From contig DCIY01000030.1 of NCBI GenBank assembly GCA_002317295.1, forward strand, positions 1-64,000: a stretch of 64,000 nucleotides of DNA, written 5' to 3'. The notes below the pieces were generated by a model. That model had not been told where the DNA came from. It ran no database searches and saw only the letters and a program-made list of their open reading frames with translations. This DNA is from Bacteroidales bacterium UBA1714. GTDB lineage: Bacteria > Bacteroidota > Bacteroidia > Bacteroidales > Paludibacteraceae. Below are positions 46,239 to 56,142 of the stretch, piece after piece. Positions within the stretch are counted from its first letter, which is position 1. Each line of letters opens with the position of its first letter. Both the position numbers and the translations under genes were made by a program.

Positions 46239-49200
46239 TTAATGCACAATCAGTCGAGCTGTCTGGGTGACATAACCGGTTGTGGAAGTTTTAATATTGA
46301 GTTGATATAAGTAGATTCCGGGAGCCAGGTGTAGCGAGGACATATTCAGATCCAAATCGGCGCCATCCTCTTCGATAATGCGGGTGAGGTGACCGCTGAT
46401 ATCATAGATGCGCAGACAGGTGTGCAAATAATCATCCGGTTTGTCATGACTGACGCGTATATGCAACACACCATCACTGGCAACAGGATTGGGGTAGGCA
46501 ATGACCTGGTACAGTTGTACTTCCAGTCCTTTCACCACTTCATAGTTGAGCGACGCAGTGGACGAGTTATTCATTAAGTCCCACGCCCTAAAATGCAAAC
46601 GATGCATTCCGGAACTCTGCTCGCTGAGCAAATACGATACCTGTCCCTGACGATAACTGCCCACGGTGGCCGTAAAATAATCGTTGAGGATGAAGGTTTG
46701 ATTGGGATCCTCATCAATGACCAGCATCAAATCATGTCCGATACCCGAACCCACGGTATTGATGCCGTTATCATCGTAGATAGAGGCATAGAAATGCGGT
46801 GCCTCGTTGGTTGGGTCGCCGGACACAAAGGACGGGTTGTTCAAGTAAATGTGCAAATCAGGTCCCATGGTGTCAACGATATGCAGACTGCTGCTGCCAC
46901 CCACCATGAATCCGTCTTCATAACCAATGGCTTCATCCTGGTAAACCGTATCAACGGCATAGTACACCATGCGTCCGTAGTCATACTGATAACGTATATC
47001 TTTGGGCAACATAAACTCAAGGGCAAAATGACCATTGGTTACCACCGTTTCCCCTTTGAACAAACAATTGGGGTAGTCATTGTAAGTATAGTACGACTTT
47101 TTGGAAGCATCGGGTTCATCATTGTCGCGCGTGGTAATCTGTTGCAGTTTGTCATATACCGTCATCACCAACCGCCCGTTAAACCATGTTGCGGTATCGC
47201 CTCTTTGTGCCTCGCTGTCCTCTGTACGGATATACCCTTGCACAATGGTTCGATCCAACGCATGCAATGTATCGGCTATCTGGGTAGTAACCACCTCGTA
47301 CTGCGTGGGATAAGCCAACCGAATGGCAGGATCGCCAAATAGGACATAGGGCATTTTGTTTTCATCATTACCGGTCATGTTTTTGGCTGCTGCGCAAGCC
47401 TGTCCGATGGTCATGTCGTAATGAAATACATTCGCATGTCCAAACAAGGTGTCACACAAATTCTTATTGAGTATCTTGTTGTTGCTGGCATAGACGGTTC
47501 TGTCGGCACTGAATACGCCAATGGCTCCTCCGTAAGGATTAAGTACGGCTTCGGCAGCGGAACAGGCGTTGGCCTGATCAAAGTGAGAGAAATTGCAGGT
47601 GGCCAATGCCCAGAATCCCAAATTGGCATTGGTCAGTTTCTTGACCTGATCAATGGTGAGAAATCCTTCGGAACAGATGTTGTTGGCACTTCCGTGACCG
47701 CTATAGTCCATAAACAACATGCCATTTTGCATCAGGTTATTGAACTGGTTCAATGCCAACGGATAGGTCTCACCCGAAGCAGATGTCTCCTGGACATAAG
47801 CATCGAGGTAAATCTTATTGATAATGAAGGAAGGATTTTTTATACGCATGGGTTCCGCAGCAATATCACTCACCTGTACATGCAATCCGTGGTCGCCATC
47901 ATCGGCAAGAAAGCAGGTCTGCTGCCGCCAATTACCATGACTGAGGTTGGTCATATACATAATGGTTTTATTCACTACATTGGCTGCCTGTTCCCCCGTG
48001 GCAACAGGCATGCGACCCACACCAAAAGCCATACGACCGCGCATGTCGGAGAAATAACTTCCATTGACGCCATCATTATCAGCCATAAATGCCAAATAGT
48101 CATCACTGGCATAGGCCTTGGTTTCGACAGTGGAGTTTTCGGCCTGATAGGTCAGCAGGGTAGCGTTGCCTGAGGAGGCAAGCAGTTTGCGGTTATCAAA
48201 TGTTCCTGTCCCCATCAGCAACAGGTTCTTAGGACGATTCTCAGGGGTGGATGCACAGTCATACAACATCTTCATAAACCAACGAATGGCACTGATATCC
48301 GGCGTTCCGGAGGAAAATTCGTTGTAGATCTGTTCATCGGTAACCACCGCATAGGTATAACCATCTATCTGCTCATGGGCTTGTGCCAACCGCATGGCGT
48401 CTGCATAAAACGCCGCTGGGGTGACAATCACATAATCAATATCCCGCAACCGATGCAGGTTTTGGTTGACTACTGTGCCAATAATGGTGGGTGTGGGATA
48501 ACCGCTGGCATTGGGTTGAACAGCCACATACTCGTGTACGGTATCGTTGGCGGAAATAAATTGCAATGTATCGTGACTCAATGTGGTGGACATGCGTTGA
48601 ATGGATTCGGGGAAGGTGATATCCCAAACCTGCGTTTGATCATTGGCCCCGGTCAGCGTAAACAGGTTACCGATGCTCGAACCGATATAATCGGTATTGC
48701 GGAAGAATCGGTAAGGAGATTCCATACTCAGTCGGCATCGTCCTGTCATCTCAATAAAATTAAGATAAGCCTTGGCAGAAGACATGGAGTTGGAGTAAGT
48801 AATGGTGGTGTTGAGAGAACCACCCGATTGGGGAATGTCCGAAACACGCAGGGTAGCCGTAGTGGCCATGGTATAAAAGTCTTCAATACCAGAAGTATAT
48901 GCCTGCTTCTTCACCGATCCCATTTCAAAGGTGAATGTGGACGTTGTGGTCGAATTGGCGGCCACCATGACGCGTGCCTGACCAGATAAGTTGGGCAGTA
49001 AGTCATTAAACGGGAAGGTAATAGCTAAGGTAGGCTTGTTGGGTGTCATCGATTCTCCATAAAACTCGCGACCTCCCCCTTCTTTACCATTGACATCCAC
49101 CAGGTTGAGCATTTCTTTCTCGTGCAGAATATAATCGAGAGAATAGTTAATCTCTTTGGTTCCAAAGGTAGAGGGCACTGCAGCATCCTCCATCAGTAAC

Positions 49201-49637
49201 TGCTCTCCGGCTGCATCGCTGAGGAAATAGTATCCATAATTGCTATACGGATTGCGAGTGTGGATAAAAGTCGATCCGTTGTACTCCCAACCGATAGGAC
49301 CACGGGCATAAAACAGAATGTAGTCTCCCTTACCAAAGACATGGTCCTCGCCCTTGTGCATATAAAAAGCCACCGATGGTACATCGTCCAATCGTCTGAG
49401 CGTAAAGTTTTGCGGAAGCATATTGCCTCCGTATCCCAGTACGCGTATGTTTTCCGGTTGCAGCCCTTGGGCGGCTATCTCCTCATACGTGAGGCGATAG
49501 ATACCGGATTCACTCACCTGAATCTTAACCAGTTTGCCGGAACTCAGTACCGACTCACTGGCATAGAATCCCGGTGTTCGGGCTGCTGTGGTAAGCCATA
49601 GCCCCAACATGAGGAAGATGATCAGTTGCTTTTTCAT
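46239..49637 (-). CDS. Type IX secretion sortase PorU (C25 peptidase)
   Basis: An 1132-residue exported gingipain-family cysteine protease. Signal peptide 1-19; the C25 catalytic His in MDYSGHGSANN (about residue 647) and Cys in ALATCNFSHF (about 680) are present. The last 80 residues (YPNPVASDG... GIYLYQLNIKT) form a T9SS C-terminal domain. PorU removes the C-terminal domain of cargo and attaches cargo to surface lipopolysaccharide. porV follows 70 nt downstream. Confidence 0.92.
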   Translation of the reverse strand: MKKQLIIFLMLGLWLTTAARTPGFYASESVLSSGKLVKIQVSESGIYRLTYEEIAAQGLQPENIRVLGYGGNMLPQNFTLRRLDDVPSVAFYMHKGEDHVFGKGDYILFYARGPIGWEYNGSTFIHTRNPYSNYGYYFLSDAAGEQLLMEDAAVPSTFGTKEINYSLDYILHEKEMLNLVDVNGKEGGGREFYGESMTPNKPTLAITFPFNDLLPNLSGQARVMVAANSTTTSTFTFEMGSVKKQAYTSGIEDFYTMATTATLRVSDIPQSGGSLNTTITYSNSMSSAKAYLNFIEMTGRCRLSMESPYRFFRNTDYIGSSIGNLFTLTGANDQTQVWDITFPESIQRMSTTLSHDTLQFISANDTVHEYVAVQPNASGYPTPTIIGTVVNQNLHRLRDIDYVIVTPAAFYADAMRLAQAHEQIDGYTYAVVTDEQIYNEFSSGTPDISAIRWFMKMLYDCASTPENRPKNLLLMGTGTFDNRKLLASSGNATLLTYQAENSTVETKAYASDDYLAFMADNDGVNGSYFSDMRGRMAFGVGRMPVATGEQAANVVNKTIMYMTNLSHGNWRQQTCFLADDGDHGLHVQVSDIAAEPMRIKNPSFIINKIYLDAYVQETSASGETYPLALNQFNNLMQNGMLFMDYSGHGSANNICSEGFLTIDQVKKLTNANLGFWALATCNFSHFDQANACSAAEAVLNPYGGAIGVFSADRTVYASNNKILNKNLCDTLFGHANVFHYDMTIGQACAAAKNMTGNDENKMPYVLFGDPAIRLAYPTQYEVVTTQIADTLHALDRTIVQGYIRTEDSEAQRGDTATWFNGRLVMTVYDKLQQITTRDNDEPDASKKSYYTYNDYPNCLFKGETVVTNGHFALEFMLPKDIRYQYDYGRMVYYAVDTVYQDEAIGYEDGFMVGGSSSLHIVDTMGPDLHIYLNNPSFVSGDPTNEAPHFYASIYDDNGINTVGSGIGHDLMLVIDEDPNQTFILNDYFTATVGSYRQGQVSYLLSEQSSGMHRLHFRAWDLMNNSSTASLNYEVVKGLEVQLYQVIAYPNPVASDGVLHIRVSHDKPDDYLHTCLRIYDISGHLTRIIEEDGADLDLNMSSLHLAPGIYLYQLNIKTSTTGYVTQTARLIVH

Positions 49638-50098
49638 TTTATCTTACAATAAAGTCCTTCTTGTTGTATAACCTCATCCCGTTCTACCATTCGCGGTTCG
49701 CTGGCGCGGTCGATATAGACCAAATCACCCATTCTCAGGGTCACCACCTCACTGATGGCGGCAATGACCCGATCAATCTCTTCCTTCGGTTGCGCGGGGA
49801 CGAACTCGCCCACGCACAGGGAATAATCAAAGGCTGTCGCACGAGGGTAGTCCATGGCGATATAGTCCATGGCGATAAAGTCTATCCCGGGAGCAATGGC
49901 ATCGTAATAGCGCGAAGCAAATCGTTCTTCAATGCACTTGCCCAACCGACTGATGCGCACCACGAGACAATCATTGGCTCGTACATCGGTTGACCAATCG
50001 GGCCTGAACATAGGCTTGCGATTGTTCAGCAAACAGGCATCACACTTCATCGTGAAATGAGGTTGCCCCTGGAAATAACTGTATCCGACTATTTTCAT
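49634..50098 (-). CDS. Shrunken fumarylacetoacetate hydrolase (FAH)-like protein
   Basis: A 154-residue protein. [47 protein letters not shown] matches the start of Bacteroidales FAH-domain proteins (about 200 residues), but the metal-site region after GIDF is replaced by a repeat [10 protein letters not shown] and the metal Glu pair is not evident. It overlaps porU and der by ATGA. Likely not a functional FAH enzyme; a retained structural or regulatory role is possible. Confidence 0.6.
   Translation of the reverse strand: MKIVGYSYFQGQPHFTMKCDACLLNNRKPMFRPDWSTDVRANDCLVVRISRLGKCIEERFASRYYDAIAPGIDFIAMDYIAMDYPRATAFDYSLCVGEFVPAQPKEEIDRVIAAISEVVTLRMGDLVYIDRASEPRMVERDEVIQQEGLYCKIK
49848..49877 (-). 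repeat. 15-bp in-frame tandem duplication
   Basis: TAGTCCATGGCGATA is present twice in direct succession (49848-49862, 49863-49877, plus-strand reading), giving the IAMDY duplication in the FAH-like protein. Confidence 0.95.
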
Positions 50099-51408
50099 TT
50101 GGCACGAATAAACAGTTGTACCGGTGTTCCGTTAAAGTTCCACCATTCTCGCAGTTTATTCTCCAAGAATCGGCGATAGGGTTCTTTGACATACTGAGGC
50201 AGATTGGCAAAGAACACAATGGTCGGCACCTGTGTGTTGGGTAACTGGGTACAATATTTAATTTTAATATATTTGCCTTTGGTAGCTGGTGGCGGATAGT
50301 TCTCAATCAGTGGCAGGAACTTATCATTCAACTGCGCCGTAGGCACTTTGCGTTGTTTGTTCTCATACACCTGCAGGGCTGTTTCCATTACCTTGTATAT
50401 GCGTTGCTTGGTCGTAGCAGAACAGAAAATAATGGGAAAATCCGTAAATGGAGCCATGCGCGAACGAATAGCCTGCTCATAAGCTTTGATATCTTTATTT
50501 TCTTTTTCTTCTATCAAATCCCACTTGTTCACGCAGACCACCAATCCTTTTTTATTCTTTTGGATCAGTGAATAGATATTCAGATCCTGCGATTCAATGC
50601 CACGGGTCGCGTCGAGCATCAGGATGCATACGTCGGAGTTTTCAATGGCACGAATGCTGCGTACGACGGAGTAGTATTCCAAATCCTCATTCACTTTCGC
50701 CTTTTTGCGGATACCGGCTGTATCTACGAGATAAAAATCCTTGCCGAACTTATTGTATCGGGTGTAGATACTGTCGCGGGTGGTTCCCGGTATATCGGTG
50801 ACAATGGTTCTGTCTTCGCCAATAAAAGCATTCAGAATGCTGGACTTGCCGGCATTGGGTCTTCCCACGATGGCAAAACGGGGCAGGTCTTCCAACTCCA
50901 CGCCATTTTCATCTTTCTTAAACAACGAACATACCTCGTCCAACACTTCGCCGGTGCCCAGTCCGTTTTCGGCGGACAGAATAAACGGTTCGCCCAACCC
51001 GAGTTTGTAAAACTCCGGAGCTCCATATTGACGATCAAAGGTATCCACTTTGTTTACAGCCAGCACAGTGGGTTTCTTAGCCTGGCGCAATAAGTGTGCC
51101 ACTTCCATATCAAACTGTGTCACACCTTCGTTCACATCCACCACCAGCAGGACTACATCGGCCTCTTTGATGGCCATATTGACCTGCCGATTGATCTCGC
51201 TTTCAAATGTGTCTTCAGAATTGACTACCCAGCCACCGGTGTCGATGACGGAAAACTCTTTTCCACACCACTCAGCGTGACCATACTGGCGGTCACGGGT
51301 GGTTCCGGCTTCGTCCATCACAATGGCGCGACGGCTCTTGGTTAACCGGTTAAATAAGGTCGATTTCCCTACATTGGGACGACCTACTATCGCTACAATA
51401 TTTGCCAT
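50095..51408 (-). CDS. Ribosome-assembly GTPase Der (EngA)
   Basis: A 437-residue protein with two GTPase domains: GRPNVGKS (8-15) and GRPNAGKS (about 182-189), DTGGW and [10 protein letters not shown] switch II segments, NKVD and NKWD base-recognition motifs, and a C-terminal KH-like domain. It assists 50S subunit maturation. It heads the minus-strand run toward sufE; slyD lies upstream. Confidence 0.96.
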   Translation of the reverse strand: MANIVAIVGRPNVGKSTLFNRLTKSRRAIVMDEAGTTRDRQYGHAEWCGKEFSVIDTGGWVVNSEDTFESEINRQVNMAIKEADVVLLVVDVNEGVTQFDMEVAHLLRQAKKPTVLAVNKVDTFDRQYGAPEFYKLGLGEPFILSAENGLGTGEVLDEVCSLFKKDENGVELEDLPRFAIVGRPNAGKSSILNAFIGEDRTIVTDIPGTTRDSIYTRYNKFGKDFYLVDTAGIRKKAKVNEDLEYYSVVRSIRAIENSDVCILMLDATRGIESQDLNIYSLIQKNKKGLVVCVNKWDLIEEKENKDIKAYEQAIRSRMAPFTDFPIIFCSATTKQRIYKVMETALQVYENKQRKVPTAQLNDKFLPLIENYPPPATKGKYIKIKYCTQLPNTQVPTIVFFANLPQYVKEPYRRFLENKLREWWNFNGTPVQLFIRAK

Positions 51409-51420
51409 AGTCTTATCATT

Positions 51421-51462
51421 TCGTTAATCGTTAATCGCTACTCGCTACTCGCTAATCGTTAT
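51421..51462 (-). repeat. Heptad array between slyD and der
   Basis: Plus-strand units TCGTTAA, TCGTTAA, TCGCTAC, TCGCTAC, TCGCTAA, TCGTTAT have a perfect period of seven. The array contains the slyD stop codon and ends 12 nt before the der ATG. Confidence 0.85.
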
Positions 51463-52030
51463 TGCAATCGCCACAGCCTTCGCAATCGCCACAACCTTCG
51501 CCATCGCCATGGCAATTGCCGTGACAGTGGCCGCACTTGTGTGGATGACGAATGGCATCCAGTTCGGCCTCAGTGGCTTCTCGGGTGGAGATAATCTCTC
51601 CGACAAAATGCAGGTTTTCTCCGGCTAGTGGGTGATTAAGGTCAATCATCACGCTGTCTTCGTTGATTTCTACTACCATGGCATTGACAATTTGTCCATC
51701 CGTGGTTTGCATCGGCACCACATTGCCCACAAACACGCGTTCGCTGTCAAATTCGCCATCTCCGTTAAAAAACATTTTTTTGTCCAGACTTTTGACGCCA
51801 TCGGTATCATATTCACCATAGGCATCCTGGTGATCGATGCGAAAATCAAATTTCTCGCCTGCTTTTTTACCTTCCAGGGCTTCTTCAAATTTCGGCAACA
51901 TCATTCCTTCGCCGTGACAATAAACCAATGGATGCTCCCTGGTCGCTTTTTCCATCATTTCTTCTTTGCCATTTTCACCATCTACATACAATTCGTAGAT
52001 GCATGTTACTACGGTTTCTTTCTGTATCAT
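51452..52030 (-). CDS. SlyD-like FKBP peptidyl-prolyl isomerase
   Basis: A 192-residue protein: FKBP domain with an inserted flap (IF) region (about 65-120) and GENLHFVGEI after it, and a C-terminal tail rich in His and Cys (HPHKCGHCHGNCHG...CGDC) that would bind nickel or zinc, as in SlyD. It assists protein folding and metal handling. Confidence 0.9.
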   Translation of the reverse strand: MIQKETVVTCIYELYVDGENGKEEMMEKATREHPLVYCHGEGMMLPKFEEALEGKKAGEKFDFRIDHQDAYGEYDTDGVKSLDKKMFFNGDGEFDSERVFVGNVVPMQTTDGQIVNAMVVEINEDSVMIDLNHPLAGENLHFVGEIISTREATEAELDAIRHPHKCGHCHGNCHGDGEGCGDCEGCGDCNND

Positions 52031-52031
52031 A

Positions 52032-52066
52032 ACTCTAAACTTTAAACTCTAAACTCTAAACTGTAG
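52032..52066 (-). repeat. Heptad array before slyD
   Basis: Plus-strand units ACTCTAA, ACTTTAA, ACTCTAA, ACTCTAA, ACTGTAG run from 52032 to 52066 and end 1 nt from the slyD ATG (52030). It fills most of the 61-nt gap to lptD. Confidence 0.85.
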
Positions 52067-52091
52067 GCCAAAGGCCGTCCTATAAACTATC

Positions 52092-54866
52092 CTACCACCA
52101 ATTGACTTTCTCATTCGTCGAACTCGTACTCGACTTGTCGTACTTCAAGTCTGCCAGCATGGAGGCATTGACGCCGATGTGAAAGGTATAACTTTTGTAC
52201 GGTCCAAAGGGTACAAACGATGCGGACATACTCCAGCAGTGCAGGTCTCGTGAAACGGTGAAGTTGGTATACGAGAGTTTCATCGCTTTGAGATCGACGC
52301 TGGTGGTTGCGGTCGCTTTCCAACCTTTACCCAGTGCGATATTGCCGGAGAAACTCAGGTTTTGCACAAACTCCATTTTATATTTCATCTTATCATAGTC
52401 AAAAGTACTTCCTGATCGGTAACTGACCGTATAACTGGCGCTTATACTCCAGGGAATCTCCGTAATAACGTACCCGTCGCGCACATTGCCTTCGGAACTG
52501 CTGTTGCGTTGGGTATTACGTTGCTGGCCGTTATCCATATTCTCAATCGGCTCCAATCCTTCCGCCTTTCCGCCTTCCGCCTTTCCGCCTTCCGCCTTTC
52601 CGCCTCTCTGCCCTTCCGCCTTTCCGCCGTTCTTCGCCCTTCCTTGCTCAATCCACTTGTGGACTTTTTCGCTGGTCAGCGTATAGGACAAGGATGTGCT
52701 GGTACCTGACCAATGAGGGAACATGCCGTTGGACCAATACTGCTTATTGGTTCGAACGGGGTTACCAAGGGCATTCAGTTCATACATATACGGATCCAGG
52801 GATGTGGATAGGTTGATGGTGTAGTTGACTTTGGGTATCTTGATACGCAGGTTCACCCCAAAATTGTTCCAGTTCATGGAGTCTGCCGCAAAGTTGTAAC
52901 CACCGGTGATATTAAATGCATCAATGATGCTGACCACCTTGTACGGGTTATTGCCTGTGGAATCTTTATCATTGCGCATCTTCATTTCCAGGTTGTTGCC
53001 CAAACTGAAACTCAGATTGGCTTGCAGTCCTTTGGAGGCAGTTCCGTACATGCCATTCTGATAACGAGAATACTCCTGGGTCACATACATCGGATTTCCC
53101 ATTTCGTCCAACTTAGGTACCTTGCGTCCAAATTCGTCCACCGAATCGGCATAATAAACCGTCTCATTGTACTTGCCGTAATATCCCCATCCTTCGGTTC
53201 CAAAATCAGGTTTATAGGTAAACGACATCGTTGGCGTAAATACATGGCGGAACTTCTCCACTTTGCTCTTGGGGAAGAGTTTTTTGCTGGGAGTATAAAA
53301 TCCATACAGCTTGGTGGAGAAACTGACGCTGGCATTAAAATCAAACACATTGAAGAATCCTGCGGTCGTATCCCGTTGTAACGATTGAGTCGCTTCATTC
53401 CACTCCCGATCTTCCCGTTGGAAATACATGCGGTCGGTCATGGTGATGGAAGGGGTAATATTCAGATACTTGAGTACTGTCCACGATGCCGAAATGGGTA
53501 CATTGTGCTTGATGCCGGTTTTCCAATCCTTGAGAAAATCCGATTTGAAAAGATAATCTTCTTTGATATTATTGACCGCAATGCGTGCGTTACCGGAATA
53601 GGAAAGCTTGATTTTTTCATACCATCTCTCTTTACCCACTTTCACTTTGCGTTTGAACGGGTAGATACTGCTCATGCTCACACTCAAATCCGGCAAAGTG
53701 AGCGTCAGGGTGGAGTCCCTGGTCTGCTGACTCACCATCGCGCTCAGACTCAACATCCACGGACTGTCCGGAAAACGCTGGGTATACGATATGGAGGATG
53801 ATTTGGTGTTTTCGGAATTGAGTTGACCGTTGTAATAACTGTTGATATTACTGCGGTTGTAACCGGATGTGGAAAAGTTCACACTGGCAGAGAAGGTGGA
53901 GTAGGGATTGGCTTTGGCATCCTGCTGATGAGTCCATTGAATACGCAGGTTCTTGGCCACCGAATAGTCGGGCAATCCTTTTTCACCCGTAACATCCCAA
54001 CGATAGTTGATGCTCAGGTTTCCGCTGAACTTGTAACGCTTGATATACTTGGATGAGGCATAGACCGCCCAGGTTCCCTTGGTATAAATATCACCGGTCA
54101 GTTCCAAATCCATATAATCGTTCAGCGCAAAGTAATATCCGAGCCCGCGCAGGTAAAGTCCACGAGAGTAGTCATCTCCAAAGGTGGGCATAATCAAACC
54201 ACTGGAGTACTTGGAGGTGAAAGGAAAGAATCCAAACGGAACCGCCAACGGCATAGGGACATCGCCCACTACCAGATAGGCGGGACCCGTGGCGATATAG
54301 TCACCCGGTTTGACTTTGGCTTTGGTCATTTGTAAATAAAAGTGCGGATGCTCGTGGTTATCGCAGGTGGTATATCGTCCTCCGGACATGGCCATTTCGT
54401 CCTTACCGGTTTTCTTGGTCTTGTCCGCCACAATATATCCTTCACCCTGCTCGGTAACCACTTCCCGAATCAAACCCTTCTGCGTTTTGAGATTATAGGT
54501 CAGCTCCTTGCTTTCGTAACTGTCATTACCTTCTTTAAACACCGGCGATCCGATGAGTTCATTATCAATGGTGTCCAAGGTGCCACGCGCATAGATGAGA
54601 CTGCTGTCCATTTTGACCCGAATAAAATCACTGGTCAGCTCCATGGTCTGGTACTTGAGGTCACTCTCTCCATGCAGCATGGCGGTTCCGTTCTTGAGCA
54701 GGACAATGCTGTCCTTACAGGAGTACTCAATCGGAGCCTGAATAAAAGAGTGGTTTTTGCGTGCCAAAGTGTCCGCGCTCACGGGCGCTTGACACCATGC
54801 CATGGCGGTCGAAAGAATTCCAACCGCAAATGACATCACCTTATATGTATGTGCACATACGCGCAT
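52092..54866 (-). CDS. LptD-type LPS-assembly outer-membrane protein
   Basis: A 924-residue protein: signal peptide near residues 12-28, a periplasmic OstA-like jellyroll (ESKELTYNLKTQKGLIREVVTEQGEGYIVADK), then a long barrel (FGFFPFTSKYSSGLIMPTFGDD is conserved in LptD). It would insert lipopolysaccharide into the outer leaflet. The frame is open to 54980, but the promoter at 54885-54916 places the start at ATG 54866. A KAEGG repeat interrupts the barrel near residue 755. Confidence 0.85.
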   Translation of the reverse strand: MRVCAHTYKVMSFAVGILSTAMAWCQAPVSADTLARKNHSFIQAPIEYSCKDSIVLLKNGTAMLHGESDLKYQTMELTSDFIRVKMDSSLIYARGTLDTIDNELIGSPVFKEGNDSYESKELTYNLKTQKGLIREVVTEQGEGYIVADKTKKTGKDEMAMSGGRYTTCDNHEHPHFYLQMTKAKVKPGDYIATGPAYLVVGDVPMPLAVPFGFFPFTSKYSSGLIMPTFGDDYSRGLYLRGLGYYFALNDYMDLELTGDIYTKGTWAVYASSKYIKRYKFSGNLSINYRWDVTGEKGLPDYSVAKNLRIQWTHQQDAKANPYSTFSASVNFSTSGYNRSNINSYYNGQLNSENTKSSSISYTQRFPDSPWMLSLSAMVSQQTRDSTLTLTLPDLSVSMSSIYPFKRKVKVGKERWYEKIKLSYSGNARIAVNNIKEDYLFKSDFLKDWKTGIKHNVPISASWTVLKYLNITPSITMTDRMYFQREDREWNEATQSLQRDTTAGFFNVFDFNASVSFSTKLYGFYTPSKKLFPKSKVEKFRHVFTPTMSFTYKPDFGTEGWGYYGKYNETVYYADSVDEFGRKVPKLDEMGNPMYVTQEYSRYQNGMYGTASKGLQANLSFSLGNNLEMKMRNDKDSTGNNPYKVVSIIDAFNITGGYNFAADSMNWNNFGVNLRIKIPKVNYTINLSTSLDPYMYELNALGNPVRTNKQYWSNGMFPHWSGTSTSLSYTLTSEKVHKWIEQGRAKNGGKAEGQRGGKAEGGKAEGGKAEGLEPIENMDNGQQRNTQRNSSSEGNVRDGYVITEIPWSISASYTVSYRSGSTFDYDKMKYKMEFVQNLSFSGNIALGKGWKATATTSVDLKAMKLSYTNFTVSRDLHCWSMSASFVPFGPYKSYTFHIGVNASMLADLKYDKSSTSSTNEKVNWW
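52558..52626 (-). repeat. 15-bp tandem repeat inside lptD
   Basis: CCTTCCGCCTTTCCG (plus strand) occurs three times in a row (52558-52602); a fourth copy with a 9-bp insertion follows. It encodes repeated G-K-A-E-G in a Gly/Lys/Gln/Asn-rich loop between barrel strands. Confidence 0.95.
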
Positions 54867-54884
54867 AGTACGCAAAATAACCCA

Positions 54885-54916
54885 CAAAATTACACTTTTT
54901 CTGTCATATATGCAAA
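54885..54916 (-). promoter_or_regulatory. Promoter of lptD
   Basis: On the minus strand TTTG (54916-54913) followed by CATAT and TAATTTTG (54892-54885), 20 nt apart. The lptD ATG is 18 nt after the -7 box, so the leader is very short. It is back to back with the pheS promoter. Confidence 0.8.
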
Positions 54917-54983
54917 TGAAGAGGGTGTTTTTTTGAAAAAATGAGAGATTTGACCCAAAAAATGGAAAATATTCGTCCAAAAA

Positions 54984-55015
54984 TTAGTCTAATTCAAAAA
55001 AAAGTTGTATCTTTG
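54984..55015 (+). promoter_or_regulatory. Promoter of pheS
   Basis: TATCTTTG (55008-55015) preceded at 20 nt by a weak upstream box TTAG (54984-54987), with the A8 spacer TCAAAAAAAAGTTG. The pheS ATG is 18 nt after the -7 box. Confidence 0.72.
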
Positions 55016-55033
55016 CACGCTAATTTTGCGAAT

Positions 55034-56068
55034 ATGAAAGAAAAAATACAACAATTATTGGCGCAAATGGCCGATCTTCATGCCTCGTCCATGGAAGAGT
55101 TGGAAGCCTTGCGGATTCAGTATTTGAGTAAAAAAGGAGAAATATCCCTGCTGATGGATGAGTTTCGTCAGTTGCCTAAGGATCAAAAAGCGGTTTGGGG
55201 ACAACAAATCAATGCGCTCAAGCAGCAGGCTGAGCAACGCATAGCTGCCCTGAGGGATCAGTTTGAGTCCAAACAGGCCGAGACCAATCGGGAAGACTTG
55301 ACCCGTACACCGGATCCTGTATTGCTGGGATCCCGTCATCCGTTGAGTCTCGTACGAGAAGAGATTGTGGATATCTTCTCCCGCATCGGATTTACGGTGG
55401 CAGATGGCCCCGAAGTGGAGGATGACAAGCATGTGTTTGGCATGCTCAATTTTGCTCCGGAGCATCCGGCTCGCGATATGCAGGACACATTTTTTGTGGA
55501 AAAAGAGGAGGGCGTACAAAAGCCGACGGATATCCTGTTGCGCACTCACACTTCGAGCGTGCAAACGCGTGTGATGACATCTCAGCAACCTCCGATACGA
55601 GTGCTTTGCCCGGGGCGTGTGTATCGTAACGAAGCCATTTCCGCTCGTGCACACTGCTTCTTCCATCAGGTGGAGGGATTGTATATTGACAAAAATGTCA
55701 GTTTTGCAGACCTGCGTCAGGCGTTGCTGTATTTCGCCAAGGAGATGTTTGGCCCGGAGACCAAGATTCGTTTGCGTCCGTCCTATTTTCCCTTTACCGA
55801 ACCCAGTGCGGAAATGGATATCTCCTGCGACTTGTGTGGTGGTAAAGGGTGCGCGTTCTGTAAGGGAACCGGTTGGGTAGAGATTCTGGGTTGTGGCATG
55901 GTGGATCCCAACGTGCTGGAAAGTTGCGGAATTGATTCCAAAGTATATACCGGTTATGCCTTTGGCATGGGCGTGGAACGAATCGCCAATTTGAAATACC
56001 GAGTCAAGGACTTGAGACTGTTTAGTGAGAACGATGTTCGCTTCCTAAATCAGTTCGAAAGTTGCTAA
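55034..56068 (+). CDS. Phenylalanyl-tRNA synthetase alpha subunit
   Basis: A 344-residue class II synthetase subunit. N-terminal coiled coil (1-85), motif 1 HPLSLVREEIVDIFSRIGF, motif 2 RVLCPGRVYRNEAISARAH with HQVEG after it, and motif 3 GYAFGMGVERIAN. The frame is open upstream to 54941, but the promoter ends at 55015, so ATG 55034 is used. pheT is not in the window. Confidence 0.95.
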   Translation: MKEKIQQLLAQMADLHASSMEELEALRIQYLSKKGEISLLMDEFRQLPKDQKAVWGQQINALKQQAEQRIAALRDQFESKQAETNREDLTRTPDPVLLGSRHPLSLVREEIVDIFSRIGFTVADGPEVEDDKHVFGMLNFAPEHPARDMQDTFFVEKEEGVQKPTDILLRTHTSSVQTRVMTSQQPPIRVLCPGRVYRNEAISARAHCFFHQVEGLYIDKNVSFADLRQALLYFAKEMFGPETKIRLRPSYFPFTEPSAEMDISCDLCGGKGCAFCKGTGWVEILGCGMVDPNVLESCGIDSKVYTGYAFGMGVERIANLKYRVKDLRLFSENDVRFLNQFESC

Positions 56069-56101
56069 ATTGCGATTTTTTTACAAAAAAACACCAAAAT
56101 A

Positions 56102-56133
56102 TTTGTCTAATTCAAAAAAAAGCAGTACCTTTG
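56102..56133 (+). promoter_or_regulatory. Promoter of yceD-rpmF
   Basis: TTTG (56102-56105), spacer TCAAAAAAAAGCAG, TACCTTTG (56126-56133); gap 20 nt. It lies inside the open frame that continues upstream of yceD, showing that this extension is not normally translated from this promoter. Confidence 0.8.
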
Positions 56134-56142
56134 CAGGCCAAT

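Noticed and set aside
51421..51462. Heptad array as a CRISPR array
   Set aside because: Units are 7 bp with no spacers and no cas genes nearby.
54867..54980. Longer lptD start at 54980
   Set aside because: The predicted promoter lies inside this extension, and the signal peptide begins after 54866.
56062..56142. N-terminal extension of yceD starting at ATG 56062
   Set aside because: The extension contains the promoter boxes and has no family similarity; the ATG overlaps the pheS stop. Kept only as a remote alternative if pheS read-through drives translation.
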